Of a stretch of 64,000 nucleotides of DNA, positions 43,481 through 52,453 are shown one piece after another. This DNA comes from Candidatus Competibacteraceae bacterium (GTDB taxonomy: Bacteria > Pseudomonadota > Gammaproteobacteria > Competibacterales > Competibacteraceae), in NCBI GenBank assembly GCA_016699715.1, contig CP065007.1, forward strand, positions 124,001 through 188,000, given 5' to 3'. Below the pieces are notes generated by a model. That model did no database searches. It worked only from the letters and a program-made list of their open reading frames with translations, and was not told the origin of the DNA. The stretch's first letter is position 1. The number at the start of each line of letters is the position of its first letter. Position numbers and translations under genes: made by a program.

Positions 43481-46246
43481 ATGGCGAAGAAGTACATTTA
43501 CAAATACACCGAAGGCGATGGCAAGAATAAGATGCTGCTGGGCGGCAAGGGTGCCAACCTCTGCGAGATGACCCAGATCGGCCTGCGGGTGCCACCGGGC
43601 TTCGTGATTTCCACCGAAGCCTGTCTGGATTACATCGCCAACAACCGTCTGCCCGAGGGGTTGGTGGACAATATGCGCGAGCACATGGCTTGGCTGGAGC
43701 AGGAAACCGGCAAGCAGTTTGGCGGTGCCGGCAACCCGCTGCTGGTCTCGGTGCGCTCCGGTTCCTCCATGTCCATGCCGGGCATGATGGATACTATTCT
43801 GAACCTGGGCCTGAATGAAACCACTCTGGCCGGGTTGATCAAACTGACCGGCAACGCGCGTTTCGCCCATGACGCCTATCGTCGCTTCATCCAGTTGTTC
43901 GGCAAGATCGCGCTGGGCGTGGACGATCATTACTTCGACGAACACTTCGAGGCGATCAAGCGCCGCGCCGGGGTGAAGGTGGATGTGGCCCTGAGCGCCG
44001 AAGACCTGCGCGACATCGGCCAGTTATTCCTGCAAGTCGTCAAGGAGCAGACTGGGCGGCCGTTCCCGCAAGACCCCTATGAGCAGTTGGAACTGGCGGT
44101 CAAGGCCGTGTTCGGTTCGTGGATGGGTCAGCGCGCCGTCGATTACCGCCGCGAGTTCAAGATCACTCCGGAGCAGGCTAGCGGCACCGCGGTCAATGTC
44201 GTGACCATGGTCTTTGGCAACATGGGCAACGATTGCTCGACGGGCGTGGGTTTCACCCGCGATCCCGGCACCGGCGAAAATGTCATGTACGGCGAATACC
44301 TGGTCAACGCCCAGGGCGAGGACGTGGTGGCCGGCATCCGCACGCCCAAGCCCGTGGCGGAGATGAAGGACGAGATGCCGGATCTGTACCGGCAACTGGT
44401 CGAGCTGCGCAATAAGCTGGAAGGCCACTACCACGAGGTGCAGGACTACGAGTACACCATCGAGAAGGGTGTGCTGTATTGCCTGCAAACCCGTAATGGC
44501 AAGATGAACGCCCAGGGTATGGTGCGCAGCTCGGTGGAAATGGCCAATGAGGGTTTGATTACCCGCGAAAAGGCGTTGCTGCGGATTGACCCTGAGTCGC
44601 TCGAACAGATGATGTTCCCGCAGCTCGATCCCAAGCAAAAAGTGGCGCCGGCGGCGGTCGGGATGGGCGCGTCTCCCGGCGCCTCGTCGGGCAAGATCGT
44701 GTTCGACGCCGATACCGCGGTAAAACGCGGGCGCGGCGCCAACGAGAAAATCATTCTGGTGCGCGAGGAAACCAAGCCGGAGGACATCCATGGCTTCTTC
44801 GCCGCCGTGGGTATTCTGACCAGCCGCGGCGGCAAGACTTCCCACGCGGCGGTCGTGGCGCGCGGCATGGGCAAGCCCTGCGTGGTCGGCGCGGAAGATA
44901 TTCTGGTCAACGTGCATCAGCGCCAGGCCATCATCGGCGACAAGGTTCTGCATGAAGGCGATGTGGTCACCATTGACGGCGGTACCGGCGCGGTTTATCT
45001 GGGCGCCGTTCCCACCGTCGAACCGGAGTTCACTCCGGAACTGCGCACCTTGCTGGGCTGGGCTGACGAAATTGCCACCCTCAAGGTGATGGCGAACGCG
45101 GACACCCCGGAAGCTGCTCAGCGTGCCTCCAACTACGGCGCCATGGGTATCGGCCTGTGCCGTACCGAGCGCATGTTTAATGCCAAGGAGCGGTTGCCGC
45201 TCGTCCTGGAGATGATCCTGGCCGAGACCACCGAGGATCGCGAAGCCGCCCTGGCCAAATTGCTGCCGATGCAGCGCAGTGACTTCAAGGAAATTTTCCG
45301 GGTGATGGCGCCGCGTTCGGTCACCGTGCGCCTGTTGGACCCGCCGATTCACGAGTTCCTGCCCTCCGAGCAGACCCTGATCGACGACATTGAGCATCTG
45401 CGTCATCTGCGCCAAACCGCGCAGGGTCTGGAGGCGATCAGCCAGATTCTCGGCCAGGTCAACCCGAAAGCCGTCGAGCAACTCGGTATTCTCAACGACA
45501 GCCACCTGGTGGCCGACGTGCTGGCCAAGAAGGAAGAAATCCTGCAGAAGGCGCGCGCCCTGCACGAAATCAACCCGATGCTCGGTCATCGCGGCGTCCG
45601 CCTGGGTCTGACCTATCCCGAGATCTACAAGATGCAGATCCGCGCCATTCTGGAAGCGGCGGCGGAATGTATTCAGGAGAAGGTCAACGTTCATCCCGAA
45701 ATCATGGTGCCGCAGGTTTGCACCGTGGAAGAGCTGAAGCGGGTGAAGGCGTTGGTCGACGAGGTGTTGCCCCAGGTCGAGGCCAAGTACGCGGTCAAGG
45801 TGGATTTCGAGTTCGGCACCATGATGGAAGTGGTACGGGCCTGTCTGCGCGCCGGCGAAATCGCCGATGTGGCCGAGTTCTTCTCGTTCGGCACCAATGA
45901 CTTGACCCAGGCCACCTTCTCGTTCTCGCGCGAGGATGCCGAGAACAAATTCCTGCCGTTCTACAACTCCGCCGGGATTCTCAAGGATAATCCGTTTGAG
46001 GCATTGGATACGGCGGGCGTCGGCCAGCTCATGCAGTTTGCGGTCGAAAATGGCCGGAAGACCCGCGATGGTCTCAAGGTCGGCATTTGCGGCGAGCAGG
46101 GCGGTCATCCGGCTTCGATGCGCTTTTGCCACTATGCTAATCTGACCTACGTGTCTTGCTCGTCGCCTCGGGTGCCGATTGCCCGGTTGGCGGCGGCGCA
46201 CGCCAAATTGCTGGAAGAGGAGTTCAAGCCAGCGACAAGAGGCTGA
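43481..46246 (+). CDS. ppdK: Pyruvate, phosphate dikinase
   Basis: A 921-residue enzyme that interconverts pyruvate + ATP + Pi and PEP + AMP + PPi. The N-terminal nucleotide-binding domain has LLGGKGANLCEMTQIGL and VSVRSGSSMSMPGMMDTILN. The swivelling phospho-His domain has GGKTSHAAVVARGMGKPCV, with His455 as in characterised PPDKs. The C-terminal PEP/pyruvate TIM barrel includes FFSFGTNDLTQATFSFSRED and GICGEQGGHPASM with the active-site Cys. AGGA precedes the ATG at 43481; the in-frame extension upstream has no support. It is transcribed alone, ends in a strong terminator, and sits between mla and kds genes that are adjacent in many relatives. Confidence 0.97.
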   Translation: MAKKYIYKYTEGDGKNKMLLGGKGANLCEMTQIGLRVPPGFVISTEACLDYIANNRLPEGLVDNMREHMAWLEQETGKQFGGAGNPLLVSVRSGSSMSMPGMMDTILNLGLNETTLAGLIKLTGNARFAHDAYRRFIQLFGKIALGVDDHYFDEHFEAIKRRAGVKVDVALSAEDLRDIGQLFLQVVKEQTGRPFPQDPYEQLELAVKAVFGSWMGQRAVDYRREFKITPEQASGTAVNVVTMVFGNMGNDCSTGVGFTRDPGTGENVMYGEYLVNAQGEDVVAGIRTPKPVAEMKDEMPDLYRQLVELRNKLEGHYHEVQDYEYTIEKGVLYCLQTRNGKMNAQGMVRSSVEMANEGLITREKALLRIDPESLEQMMFPQLDPKQKVAPAAVGMGASPGASSGKIVFDADTAVKRGRGANEKIILVREETKPEDIHGFFAAVGILTSRGGKTSHAAVVARGMGKPCVVGAEDILVNVHQRQAIIGDKVLHEGDVVTIDGGTGAVYLGAVPTVEPEFTPELRTLLGWADEIATLKVMANADTPEAAQRASNYGAMGIGLCRTERMFNAKERLPLVLEMILAETTEDREAALAKLLPMQRSDFKEIFRVMAPRSVTVRLLDPPIHEFLPSEQTLIDDIEHLRHLRQTAQGLEAISQILGQVNPKAVEQLGILNDSHLVADVLAKKEEILQKARALHEINPMLGHRGVRLGLTYPEIYKMQIRAILEAAAECIQEKVNVHPEIMVPQVCTVEELKRVKALVDEVLPQVEAKYAVKVDFEFGTMMEVVRACLRAGEIADVAEFFSFGTNDLTQATFSFSREDAENKFLPFYNSAGILKDNPFEALDTAGVGQLMQFAVENGRKTRDGLKVGICGEQGGHPASMRFCHYANLTYVSCSSPRVPIARLAAAHAKLLEEEFKPATRG

Positions 46247-46252
46247 GAACGG

Positions 46253-46317
46253 GCGGCACCGCTTCGGGCGGTGCCGCTGTCGGAAATGCCAAGGGCGGCG
46301 ATGGCCGCCCTTTTTTC
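46253..46317 (+). terminator. Rho-independent terminator of ppdK (two hairpins)
   Basis: First hairpin: GCGGCACCGC at 46253 pairs with GCGGTGCCGC at 46268 around a TTCGG loop. Second: AAGGGCGGC (46291-46299) pairs with GCCGCCCTT (46304-46312) around GATG and runs into TTTTTT. The second is a canonical intrinsic terminator, 45 bp after the stop codon. Confidence 0.9.
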
Positions 46318-46394
46318 GTGTAAAGGCAAGTGTCGAGTCCACCAGGCTTCTTTGGGTTTGATAATCGACTGAAGCCGAGGCTTTTTATGGGCTA

Positions 46395-46538
46395 ATGCAA
46401 TTAATGGTGATTATCGACAGCGATGAAAAATGGCTCATTGCTTGTTGCCCGGAAATACCCGGTGCTAATGCACGGGGTTACACCAAGGAAAAAGCGCGAG
46501 CAAACCTGATCGGCGCGAAGATGAAAGGAGCCTTTTAG
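46395..46538 (+). CDS. Short HicB-like antitoxin-domain protein
   Basis: A 47-residue open frame reads MVIIDSDEKWLIACCPEIPG and ANARGYTKEKARANLIGAKM. This is the core of the HicB partial RNase-H-like fold: a beta hairpin, xxCPELPG-type turn, then G-x-T-x-E-E-A helix. HicB antitoxins usually continue into an RHH or HTH DNA-binding part; here the frame stops after the first helix. No HicA toxin is nearby. It is either a minimal HicB-like protein or a truncated relic. It ends 8 bp before kdsD, and GGAG within its last codons may help kdsD initiation. Confidence 0.55.
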   Translation: MQLMVIIDSDEKWLIACCPEIPGANARGYTKEKARANLIGAKMKGAF

Positions 46539-46545
46539 AATTACC

Positions 46546-47517
46546 ATGCACCCCGATAGATTAAGACAACTGGGCAGCCAGGTTTTGACGATTGAAGCCC
46601 AAGCGGTGGAACAACTCAAAAGCCGCATTGATGGCAACTTTGTCGGTGCCTGCGATCTCATGCTGCACTGCCAGGGCCGCATCGTGGTACTCGGCATCGG
46701 TAAATCCGGGCACATCGGCGGCAAAATCGCGGCGACACTGGCCAGTACCGGCAGTCCGGCGTTTTTTGTTCACCCGGCCGAAGCCAGCCACGGCGACATG
46801 GGCATGATCACCGCTCAGGATGTGGTGCTGGCGCTGTCCAATTCCGGTGAAACCGACGAAATCCTGACCCTCCTGCCGCTGCTCAAGCGGTTGGGCGTGC
46901 CGCTGATCGCCCTGACCGGCAATCCCGCTTCGACACTGGCCAACAATGCGGATGTGCACATCGATGTCAGCGTTTCCCAGGAAGCCTGTCCGCTCGGGCT
47001 GGCGCCGACTTCCAGCACCACCGCGACGCTGGCCATGGGCGACGCCCTGGCGGTAGCACTGCTGGAAGCGCGCGGCTTCACCGCCGAGGATTTCGCCCGC
47101 TCCCACCCCGGTGGCCGGCTGGGTCGCCGCCTGCTGCTGCTCACCGACGACGTGATGCATACCGGCGCGCAGATGCCGCGCAGCGCGCCCGACGATCTGC
47201 TAAAAGACGCCCTGCTGGAAATGAGTCGCCAAGGTCTGGGTACGACCGTGGTGGTGGATGGCGAGGAGCGAGTGCTGGGGGTGTTCACTGACGGCGACCT
47301 GCGCCGGGCGCTGGACCGGCAGGTGGACGTGCATACCGCCCGGGTCGCCGAAGTAATGATCCGCGACTGCAAGACCATCGCGCCCGGCACCCTGGCCGCC
47401 GAGGCGCTGCGGATGATGCAACAGTACAAGATCAACGCCCTGCCGGTGGTAAACTCCACCGGGAAGCTGGCCGGCATCCTCAACATGCACGATCTGTTGC
47501 GCGCCGGTGTGTTGTAA
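46546..47517 (+). CDS. kdsD: Arabinose 5-phosphate isomerase KdsD
   Basis: A 323-residue enzyme that converts ribulose 5-phosphate to arabinose 5-phosphate, the Kdo precursor. A SIS domain (about 35-180; VVLGIGKSGHIGGKIAATLA; LSNSGETDEILTLLPLLKR) carries the active site, and two CBS domains follow (from about residue 205). First gene of the conserved kdsD-kdsC-lptCAB-rpoN run. No strong ribosome-binding site is visible, but it starts right after the HicB-like frame. Confidence 0.96.
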   Translation: MHPDRLRQLGSQVLTIEAQAVEQLKSRIDGNFVGACDLMLHCQGRIVVLGIGKSGHIGGKIAATLASTGSPAFFVHPAEASHGDMGMITAQDVVLALSNSGETDEILTLLPLLKRLGVPLIALTGNPASTLANNADVHIDVSVSQEACPLGLAPTSSTTATLAMGDALAVALLEARGFTAEDFARSHPGGRLGRRLLLLTDDVMHTGAQMPRSAPDDLLKDALLEMSRQGLGTTVVVDGEERVLGVFTDGDLRRALDRQVDVHTARVAEVMIRDCKTIAPGTLAAEALRMMQQYKINALPVVNSTGKLAGILNMHDLLRAGVL

Positions 47518-47541
47518 TCTCCATCCGGCGGAAGATCGATC

Positions 47542-48063
47542 ATGCGCGATATCCTGAGTAAGGCCACCCAGATTCAGTTGGTCATCTTCGACGTGGACGG
47601 CGTGTTGACCGACGGCCATCTTTATCTGGGTAACGACGGCAACGAATACAAGGCCTTCCATATCCGTGACGGCCACGGTATCAAGATGTTGCTCGAAGCT
47701 GGCGTGGAGGTAGCCATCATTTCCGGTCGCCACGCCGCCTCGGTGGAGCGGCGCATGGCCGATCTGGGCATCCGCCATGCCTATTTGGGCGTGCAGGATA
47801 AGCTGGCGGTTTTCAATAGCCTGCGGGCGCGACTGGGTGTGGACGCGGAACAGGTGGCCTACGTGGGTGACGATCTGATTGATCTGCCGGTGATGACCCG
47901 GGTCGGTTTGGCCATCGCGGTGCAGGACGCCGACCCGTTCGTCAAACAGCACGCCCACTGGCAGACACCCAGCCGCGGCGGGCGCGGCGCGGCGCGCGAT
48001 GTCTGCGAGCTGCTGCTGGAAGCGCGCGGCCAACTGGCGGCCCTGCGTGACCGCTATCTGTAG
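47542..48063 (+). CDS. kdsC: 3-deoxy-D-manno-octulosonate 8-phosphate phosphatase KdsC
   Basis: A 173-residue HAD phosphatase that removes phosphate from Kdo 8-phosphate. Asp17 and Asp19 in FDVDGVLTDGHLYLGNDGNE are the catalytic pair, and YVGDDLIDLPVM is the HAD motif IV. It is 24 bp after kdsD. The length is normal for the C0-type, capless subfamily that forms tetramers. Confidence 0.95.
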   Translation: MRDILSKATQIQLVIFDVDGVLTDGHLYLGNDGNEYKAFHIRDGHGIKMLLEAGVEVAIISGRHAASVERRMADLGIRHAYLGVQDKLAVFNSLRARLGVDAEQVAYVGDDLIDLPVMTRVGLAIAVQDADPFVKQHAHWQTPSRGGRGAARDVCELLLEARGQLAALRDRYL

Positions 48064-48077
48064 GGAGCGATGACCTG

Positions 48078-48683
48078 GTGGGAAGAGGCGGCGCGGCGCA
48101 CGGTGGTTTCACGGTACGCGGCAGCCTGTACCTGGCCGGTCTAACATTGTTGGCTGGTTTGAGCTACAGCTTGTTGCGCTGGGTGGAGTCCTCGCTGCGC
48201 GAGCCGGTTGCGGTCGAAAGCCAGGAGCCGGTGTTGGTGATCGAGCGGTTTCGGGCCGTGCGGATGACGGTTGCCGGTCTGCGGGAATACCTGCTCGAAG
48301 CGCCTCTATTGCAGCAACTGCCGGGTCAGCTCGGTACTCAGGTCGAACAACCGCGAATGGACTGGTATCAGCCAGATGGCCAGACCCGCGAATGGCGGCT
48401 GCGCTCCGAACAAGGCTGGATCGCTCCCAACCAGGAACAGATTCGGCTGGAGGGCGAGGTGGTGATGATCCGTACCGCCGAGAGCGGCCAGCCACCGGTC
48501 ACCATGACCACCCGCGACGTGCTGGTGCGGCCCGACAGCCGTTACGCCGAAACCGCCGCGCCGGCGCGGGCGGTGACGCCGGGTGGCGAATTGCGCGCTG
48601 TCGGCGTACGCGCCTATCTGGATCAGGAGCGGTTGGAACTGCTTTCCGAAGTGCGAGGTGTCTATGAACCCCCCAAGCCGTAA
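48078..48683 (+). CDS. lptC: LPS export ABC transporter periplasmic protein LptC
   Basis: A 201-residue bitopic inner-membrane protein. One N-terminal membrane helix (SLYLAGLTLLAGLSYSLLRW) precedes a periplasmic beta-jellyroll (LptC/DUF1239). It links the LptB2FG transporter to the LptA bridge. The GTG at 48078 is the start in frame; GGGAG lies 10 bases upstream, and the nearby ATG at 48070 is in another frame. It overlaps lptA by 20 bp. Confidence 0.85.
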   Translation: MGRGGAAHGGFTVRGSLYLAGLTLLAGLSYSLLRWVESSLREPVAVESQEPVLVIERFRAVRMTVAGLREYLLEAPLLQQLPGQLGTQVEQPRMDWYQPDGQTREWRLRSEQGWIAPNQEQIRLEGEVVMIRTAESGQPPVTMTTRDVLVRPDSRYAETAAPARAVTPGGELRAVGVRAYLDQERLELLSEVRGVYEPPKP

Positions 48684-49188
48684 GTTCGGGCTGGCGCTGG
48701 CGCTGGCGCTGGTGGCGTCCTCGGCCGCTGCCCTGCCGGAGGATCGCGAACAGCCGATTCATCTGGAGGCCAGCCGCGGCCAGTTGGATCAGAAGACCGG
48801 CGTGAGCGTTTACGAAGGCAACGTGGTGATCAGTCAGGGTTCGATGCGGTTGACCGCCGACACCGCCACCATCCATGTCAAGGACAGCAGCTTCGAACGG
48901 ATGGAAGCGGTGGGAAAGCCCGTCAACCTGCGCTACAAGCCGGCGGTCGACAAGCCGGAAATCCTGGGCACCAGCCAGCGGGTCGAGTACAACGTCGGTA
49001 GCGCCAAGGTCGTCATGAGCGGCAATGCCCGGCTGGTGCAGGGACAGGATGTGTTTGCCGGTGATCGGGTGGAGTACGACCTCAAGGGCGATGTGGTGCG
49101 CGCGCGCGGCGCCGGTACGAACGGTCGCATCCAGTTCACCATCCAGCCGCGCGGGCAAAGCCTACTCCCCGCCGCCAAGAAGCCCTGA
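48664..49188 (+). CDS. lptA: LPS transport periplasmic protein LptA
   Basis: A 174-residue periplasmic protein. A signal peptide (residues 1-24, [16 protein letters not shown]) is followed by the OstA-like beta-jellyroll ([53 protein letters not shown]). LptA polymers form the bridge that carries LPS to the outer membrane. The start ATG at 48664 lies inside lptC. Confidence 0.94.
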   Translation: MNPPSRKFGLALALALVASSAAALPEDREQPIHLEASRGQLDQKTGVSVYEGNVVISQGSMRLTADTATIHVKDSSFERMEAVGKPVNLRYKPAVDKPEILGTSQRVEYNVGSAKVVMSGNARLVQGQDVFAGDRVEYDLKGDVVRARGAGTNGRIQFTIQPRGQSLLPAAKKP

Positions 49189-49190
49189 TC

Positions 49191-49916
49191 ATGGCCCAAT
49201 TGATTGCCAAGGAGGTCGTCAAGCACTACCGCAAGCGGGTGGTGGTGGATGCCGCCTCACTGACCGTCGCCAGCGGCGAAGTGGTCGGTCTGCTGGGGCC
49301 GAACGGTGCCGGCAAGACCACAACCTTCTATATGATGGTTGGCCTGATTCATTGCGACGAGGGGCGGGTGCTGCTGGACGATCGCGACCTGACCCATCTG
49401 CCGATGCATGCGCGGGCGCGGCTGGGAGTCGGCTACCTGCCACAGGAACCGTCGATATTCCGGCGGCTGACGGTGCTGCAAAACGTGATGGCGATTCTGG
49501 AAACCCGCGTGGATCTCAGCAAGGCCGAGCGCCGGCCGCTGGCCGAGGAGCTGTTGCACGAGCTGCATGTCGGCCACCTGCACGACAGCCCTGGCATCAG
49601 CCTGTCGGGCGGCGAGCGCCGGCGGGTGGAGATCGCCCGGGCCTTGGCGGCCCGGCCGGCGTTCATGTTGTTGGACGAGCCGTTTGCCGGAGTCGATCCG
49701 TTGTCGGTGCTGGATATCCAGCGCATCATCGGCCACCTGTGCGAGCGCCGGATCGGCGTGTTGATCACCGATCACAATGTCCGGGAGACCCTGGGGATTT
49801 GCGACCGAGCCTATATTCTCAACGAGGGCCGGGTGATCGCCGAGGGCGATCCCGGCACGATTCTCGCCGATCAACAGGTCCGTCGGGTTTATCTGGGCGA
49901 ATCGTTCCAGCTTTGA
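49191..49916 (+). CDS. lptB: LPS export ABC transporter ATP-binding protein LptB
   Basis: A 241-residue ATPase that powers LPS extraction. Walker [18 protein letters not shown] (Lys42 as in E. coli), Q-loop [18 protein letters not shown], signature [17 protein letters not shown], Walker [14 protein letters not shown], and switch His in [10 protein letters not shown] are all present. It starts 2 bp after lptA stops. Confidence 0.97.
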   Translation: MAQLIAKEVVKHYRKRVVVDAASLTVASGEVVGLLGPNGAGKTTTFYMMVGLIHCDEGRVLLDDRDLTHLPMHARARLGVGYLPQEPSIFRRLTVLQNVMAILETRVDLSKAERRPLAEELLHELHVGHLHDSPGISLSGGERRRVEIARALAARPAFMLLDEPFAGVDPLSVLDIQRIIGHLCERRIGVLITDHNVRETLGICDRAYILNEGRVIAEGDPGTILADQQVRRVYLGESFQL

Positions 49917-50024
49917 CCTGGCGGGTGCTGGTCGGCTGGCAAATGTCCGCCACGTTAGCCACTCTAGCCGAAAACCCGCTAGGATTATAGCTAGGTTAAG
50001 TGAAGCGGCTTGATGCAGGCTTGA

Positions 50025-51485
50025 ATGCTTATGAGACAGTCATTACAGCTACGCCTGGGTCAGCAACTGACCATGACCCCCCAATTGCAGCAGGCGATTC
50101 GCCTGCTGCAATTGTCCAGCCTGGACTTGCAGGTGGAGGTACAGGCGGCCCTCGATTCCAACTTGATGCTGGAGCAGGCCGACGAACCGGAGGATCCGCC
50201 GGTGCAACCGGAAGCCTCGGCTACGCAGACGGCGGACGGCTCCGAAACCGAAATCGACGCGACGGCCAGCACCCTGCCGGACGAACTGCCGGTGGACAGT
50301 GCCTGGGAGGATGTCTACGAATCGTATGACGGCGCGACCAACTATTCCCGCGGTGAGGACGAGGAATGGGACCCCTACGAGCGCTATGCCGGTGCCGGGG
50401 AATCGTTGCGTGACTATCTGTACTGGCAGATGCGGCTGACGCCGTTCGGCGAGCGGGAACTGGCGGTCGCCACCGCCATCATCGACGCGATCGACGAGTC
50501 CGGCTATTTGACCTCGTCGCTGGAGGAGATTTGCCAGGGTTTGCACGATGGAATCGCGATGACGCCGGCCGAGGCCGAGAAGGTCTTGGGGCAGATTCAA
50601 CGATTCGATCCGCAGGGCGTCGGTGCCCGCGGCCCGGCCGAATGCCTGCTGCTGCAACTGGAGGTGCTGCCGGCCGATACCCCGTGGCTGGTCGAGGCGC
50701 GCCGCCTGGTCGAGCATCATCTGGAACTGCTGGCTGATCGCGATTTCACCGGCTTGATGCGCCGGCTCAAAGTGACGCGCGAGGCGCTACAGGGTATCGT
50801 GAGCCTGATTCAGTCGTTGGACCCGCGCCCGGGTGCCCGCCTGTCCAACGCCGCGCCGCAGTACGTCGTTCCGGACGTATTGGTCTACCGCCAGCGTCAT
50901 ACCTGGCGGGTCGAGCTGAACCCCGATAACATGCCCAAGCTGCGTATCAACACCCGCTACGCGGCCCTGGCGCGGCAAAGCAACCCGAACGGCGACACGG
51001 CCTATCTGAAGAACCATCTGCAGGAGGCGCGCTGGTTTCTCAAGAGCCTGCAAAATCGCAACGAAACCCTGCTCAAGGTGGCCACCTGCATTGTCGAGCG
51101 TCAGCGGGAATTTCTGGAACAGGGCGACGAGTCCATGAAGCCGCTGATTCTGCGGGATGTCGCCGAGACGCTGGGCATGCACGAATCGACCATCTCGCGG
51201 GTGACCACCCAGAAATACATGCATACGCCGCGAGGAATCTACGAGCTGAAATATTTCTTTTCCAGCCATGTCGGTACCAGTGACGGCGGCGAGTGTTCGT
51301 CCACCGCCATCCGTGCCATGATCCGCAAGCTGATCCAGGCGGAAAACCCCGGTAAGCCGCTCAGCGACGATAAGATCGCCAAGCTGCTGGAGGCCGAGGG
51401 TATTCATGTGGCCCGGCGCACGGTGGCAAAATATCGGGAAGCCATGTCTGTTCCCTCTTCTTCGGATCGTAAACGCCTCGTCTGA
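50025..51485 (+). CDS. rpoN: RNA polymerase sigma-54 factor RpoN
   Basis: A 486-residue sigma-54. The activator-interacting region I (SLQLRLGQQLTMTPQLQQAI, RLLQLSSLDLQVEVQ) is followed by an acidic region II (about 55-125), the core-binding domain, the HTH part (LGMHESTISRVTTQKYMHTP, RGIYELKYFFSSHVG) and the RpoN box ARRTVAKYREAM that recognises the -24 element. The start MLM at 50025. It is in the conserved position between lptB and hpf and controls nitrogen and other regulons, with the PTS-Ntr genes immediately downstream. Confidence 0.97.
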   Translation: MLMRQSLQLRLGQQLTMTPQLQQAIRLLQLSSLDLQVEVQAALDSNLMLEQADEPEDPPVQPEASATQTADGSETEIDATASTLPDELPVDSAWEDVYESYDGATNYSRGEDEEWDPYERYAGAGESLRDYLYWQMRLTPFGERELAVATAIIDAIDESGYLTSSLEEICQGLHDGIAMTPAEAEKVLGQIQRFDPQGVGARGPAECLLLQLEVLPADTPWLVEARRLVEHHLELLADRDFTGLMRRLKVTREALQGIVSLIQSLDPRPGARLSNAAPQYVVPDVLVYRQRHTWRVELNPDNMPKLRINTRYAALARQSNPNGDTAYLKNHLQEARWFLKSLQNRNETLLKVATCIVERQREFLEQGDESMKPLILRDVAETLGMHESTISRVTTQKYMHTPRGIYELKYFFSSHVGTSDGGECSSTAIRAMIRKLIQAENPGKPLSDDKIAKLLEAEGIHVARRTVAKYREAMSVPSSSDRKRLV

Positions 51486-51646
51486 ACGGACGGGGGATAC
51501 CCGCCCCGCAAGGGGCATCGCAATGGGCGTCCGGGGATGCCGGACGGTTCGAATCCGCAACGGTCGAACGACCGCCATGGATCGCGCGCCGATCGACGGT
51601 TCCGACGCCCGACCCAAACGAGACCTGCCAGTCAGGAGCCCATGTC

Positions 51647-51970
51647 ATGCAAATCAAACTGAGCGGACACCATGTGGAAATCACCCAGGCGCTGCACGAC
51701 TACGTGCACGACAAGCTGGAACGCATCGAGCGGCATTTCGACAACGTGACCAGCGCCCAGGTGATTCTCAGCGTCGAGAAACTGCGCCAGAAGGCCGAAG
51801 CGACGATCCATGTGGCCGGTAACGAAATCTTCGCCGATGCCATCGACGAAGATATGTATGCCGCGCTCGATGCCCTGATCGATAAGGTCGACCGTCAGAT
51901 CAAGAAACACAAGGAAAAACTGACGGACAAGCATCGTGACGAAAAGGCGCGCAGCTATTCCCAGCCTTGA
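51647..51970 (+). CDS. hpf: Ribosome hibernation promoting factor HPF
   Basis: A 107-residue short HPF/RaiA protein (QIKLSGHHVEITQALHDYVH, KLERIERHFDNVTSAQVILS) that binds the 30S subunit and helps form hibernating 100S ribosomes in stationary phase. The C-terminal Lys-rich tail is normal. AGGAG lies 8 bases before the ATG. The 161-bp gap after rpoN has small hairpins but no gene I can support. Confidence 0.94.
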   Translation: MQIKLSGHHVEITQALHDYVHDKLERIERHFDNVTSAQVILSVEKLRQKAEATIHVAGNEIFADAIDEDMYAALDALIDKVDRQIKKHKEKLTDKHRDEKARSYSQP

Positions 51971-51979
51971 GTGAGTCTT

Positions 51980-52453
51980 ATGGATATTACAGACCTGATT
52001 ACCTCCGACCGGATCGTCTGCGACAGCGAAGTAGCCAGCAAGAAAAGGGTCATTGAGGTAATGAGCGAGCTGCTTGCCACCGGTCAGCCCGATTTGGCGG
52101 TCCGGCCGATCTTCGATAGCCTGATCGGTCGAGAGCGTTTGGGGAGTACGGGTCTGGGCCATGGGGTCGCCCTGCCCCATGGTCGTTTCGAGCACAGCCA
52201 GCAGGCTATTGGCGCGTTCGTCAAGCTGAAGAAGGGCGTGGATTTCGACGCCATCGACCGGCAGCCCGTGGACTTGGTGTTCGGTCTGCTGGTGCCGGAT
52301 CATTACACCGACGAGCATCTCAAGATTCTTTCCTATCTGGCGGAAATGTTCAGTGATCAGGCGTTTTGCCAGCAATTGCGGGAAACCGACTCCGACCAGA
52401 TGCTGTTTAGCCGGTTCCGGGATTGGAAGCCGGCCGTCATGAGCTTGCCATGA
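51980..52453 (+). CDS. ptsN: Nitrogen PTS enzyme EIIA-Ntr PtsN
   Basis: A 157-residue EIIA of the fructose/mannitol type. His67 in LGHGVALPHGR is the phosphorylation site. It acts as a regulatory acceptor (in relatives, on potassium transport and stress responses) and not in sugar uptake. The start is the ATG at 51980; the GTG at 51971 is possible. The stop overlaps the start of hprK (ATGA). Confidence 0.95.
   Translation: MDITDLITSDRIVCDSEVASKKRVIEVMSELLATGQPDLAVRPIFDSLIGRERLGSTGLGHGVALPHGRFEHSQQAIGAFVKLKKGVDFDAIDRQPVDLVFGLLVPDHYTDEHLKILSYLAEMFSDQAFCQQLRETDSDQMLFSRFRDWKPAVMSLP

Noticed and set aside
44024..46342. 772-codon minus-strand open frame opposite ppdK
   Set aside because: It is the high-GC shadow of ppdK: no ribosome-binding site, no domain, and a His/Gln/Arg-rich composition, whereas the plus strand has full PPDK motifs.
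51546..51556. GGTTCGAATCC, identical to a tRNA T-loop
   Set aside because: The flanking bases do not form the 5-bp T-stem, and no anticodon or acceptor stem lies upstream; the sequence is just a TTCGAA palindrome.
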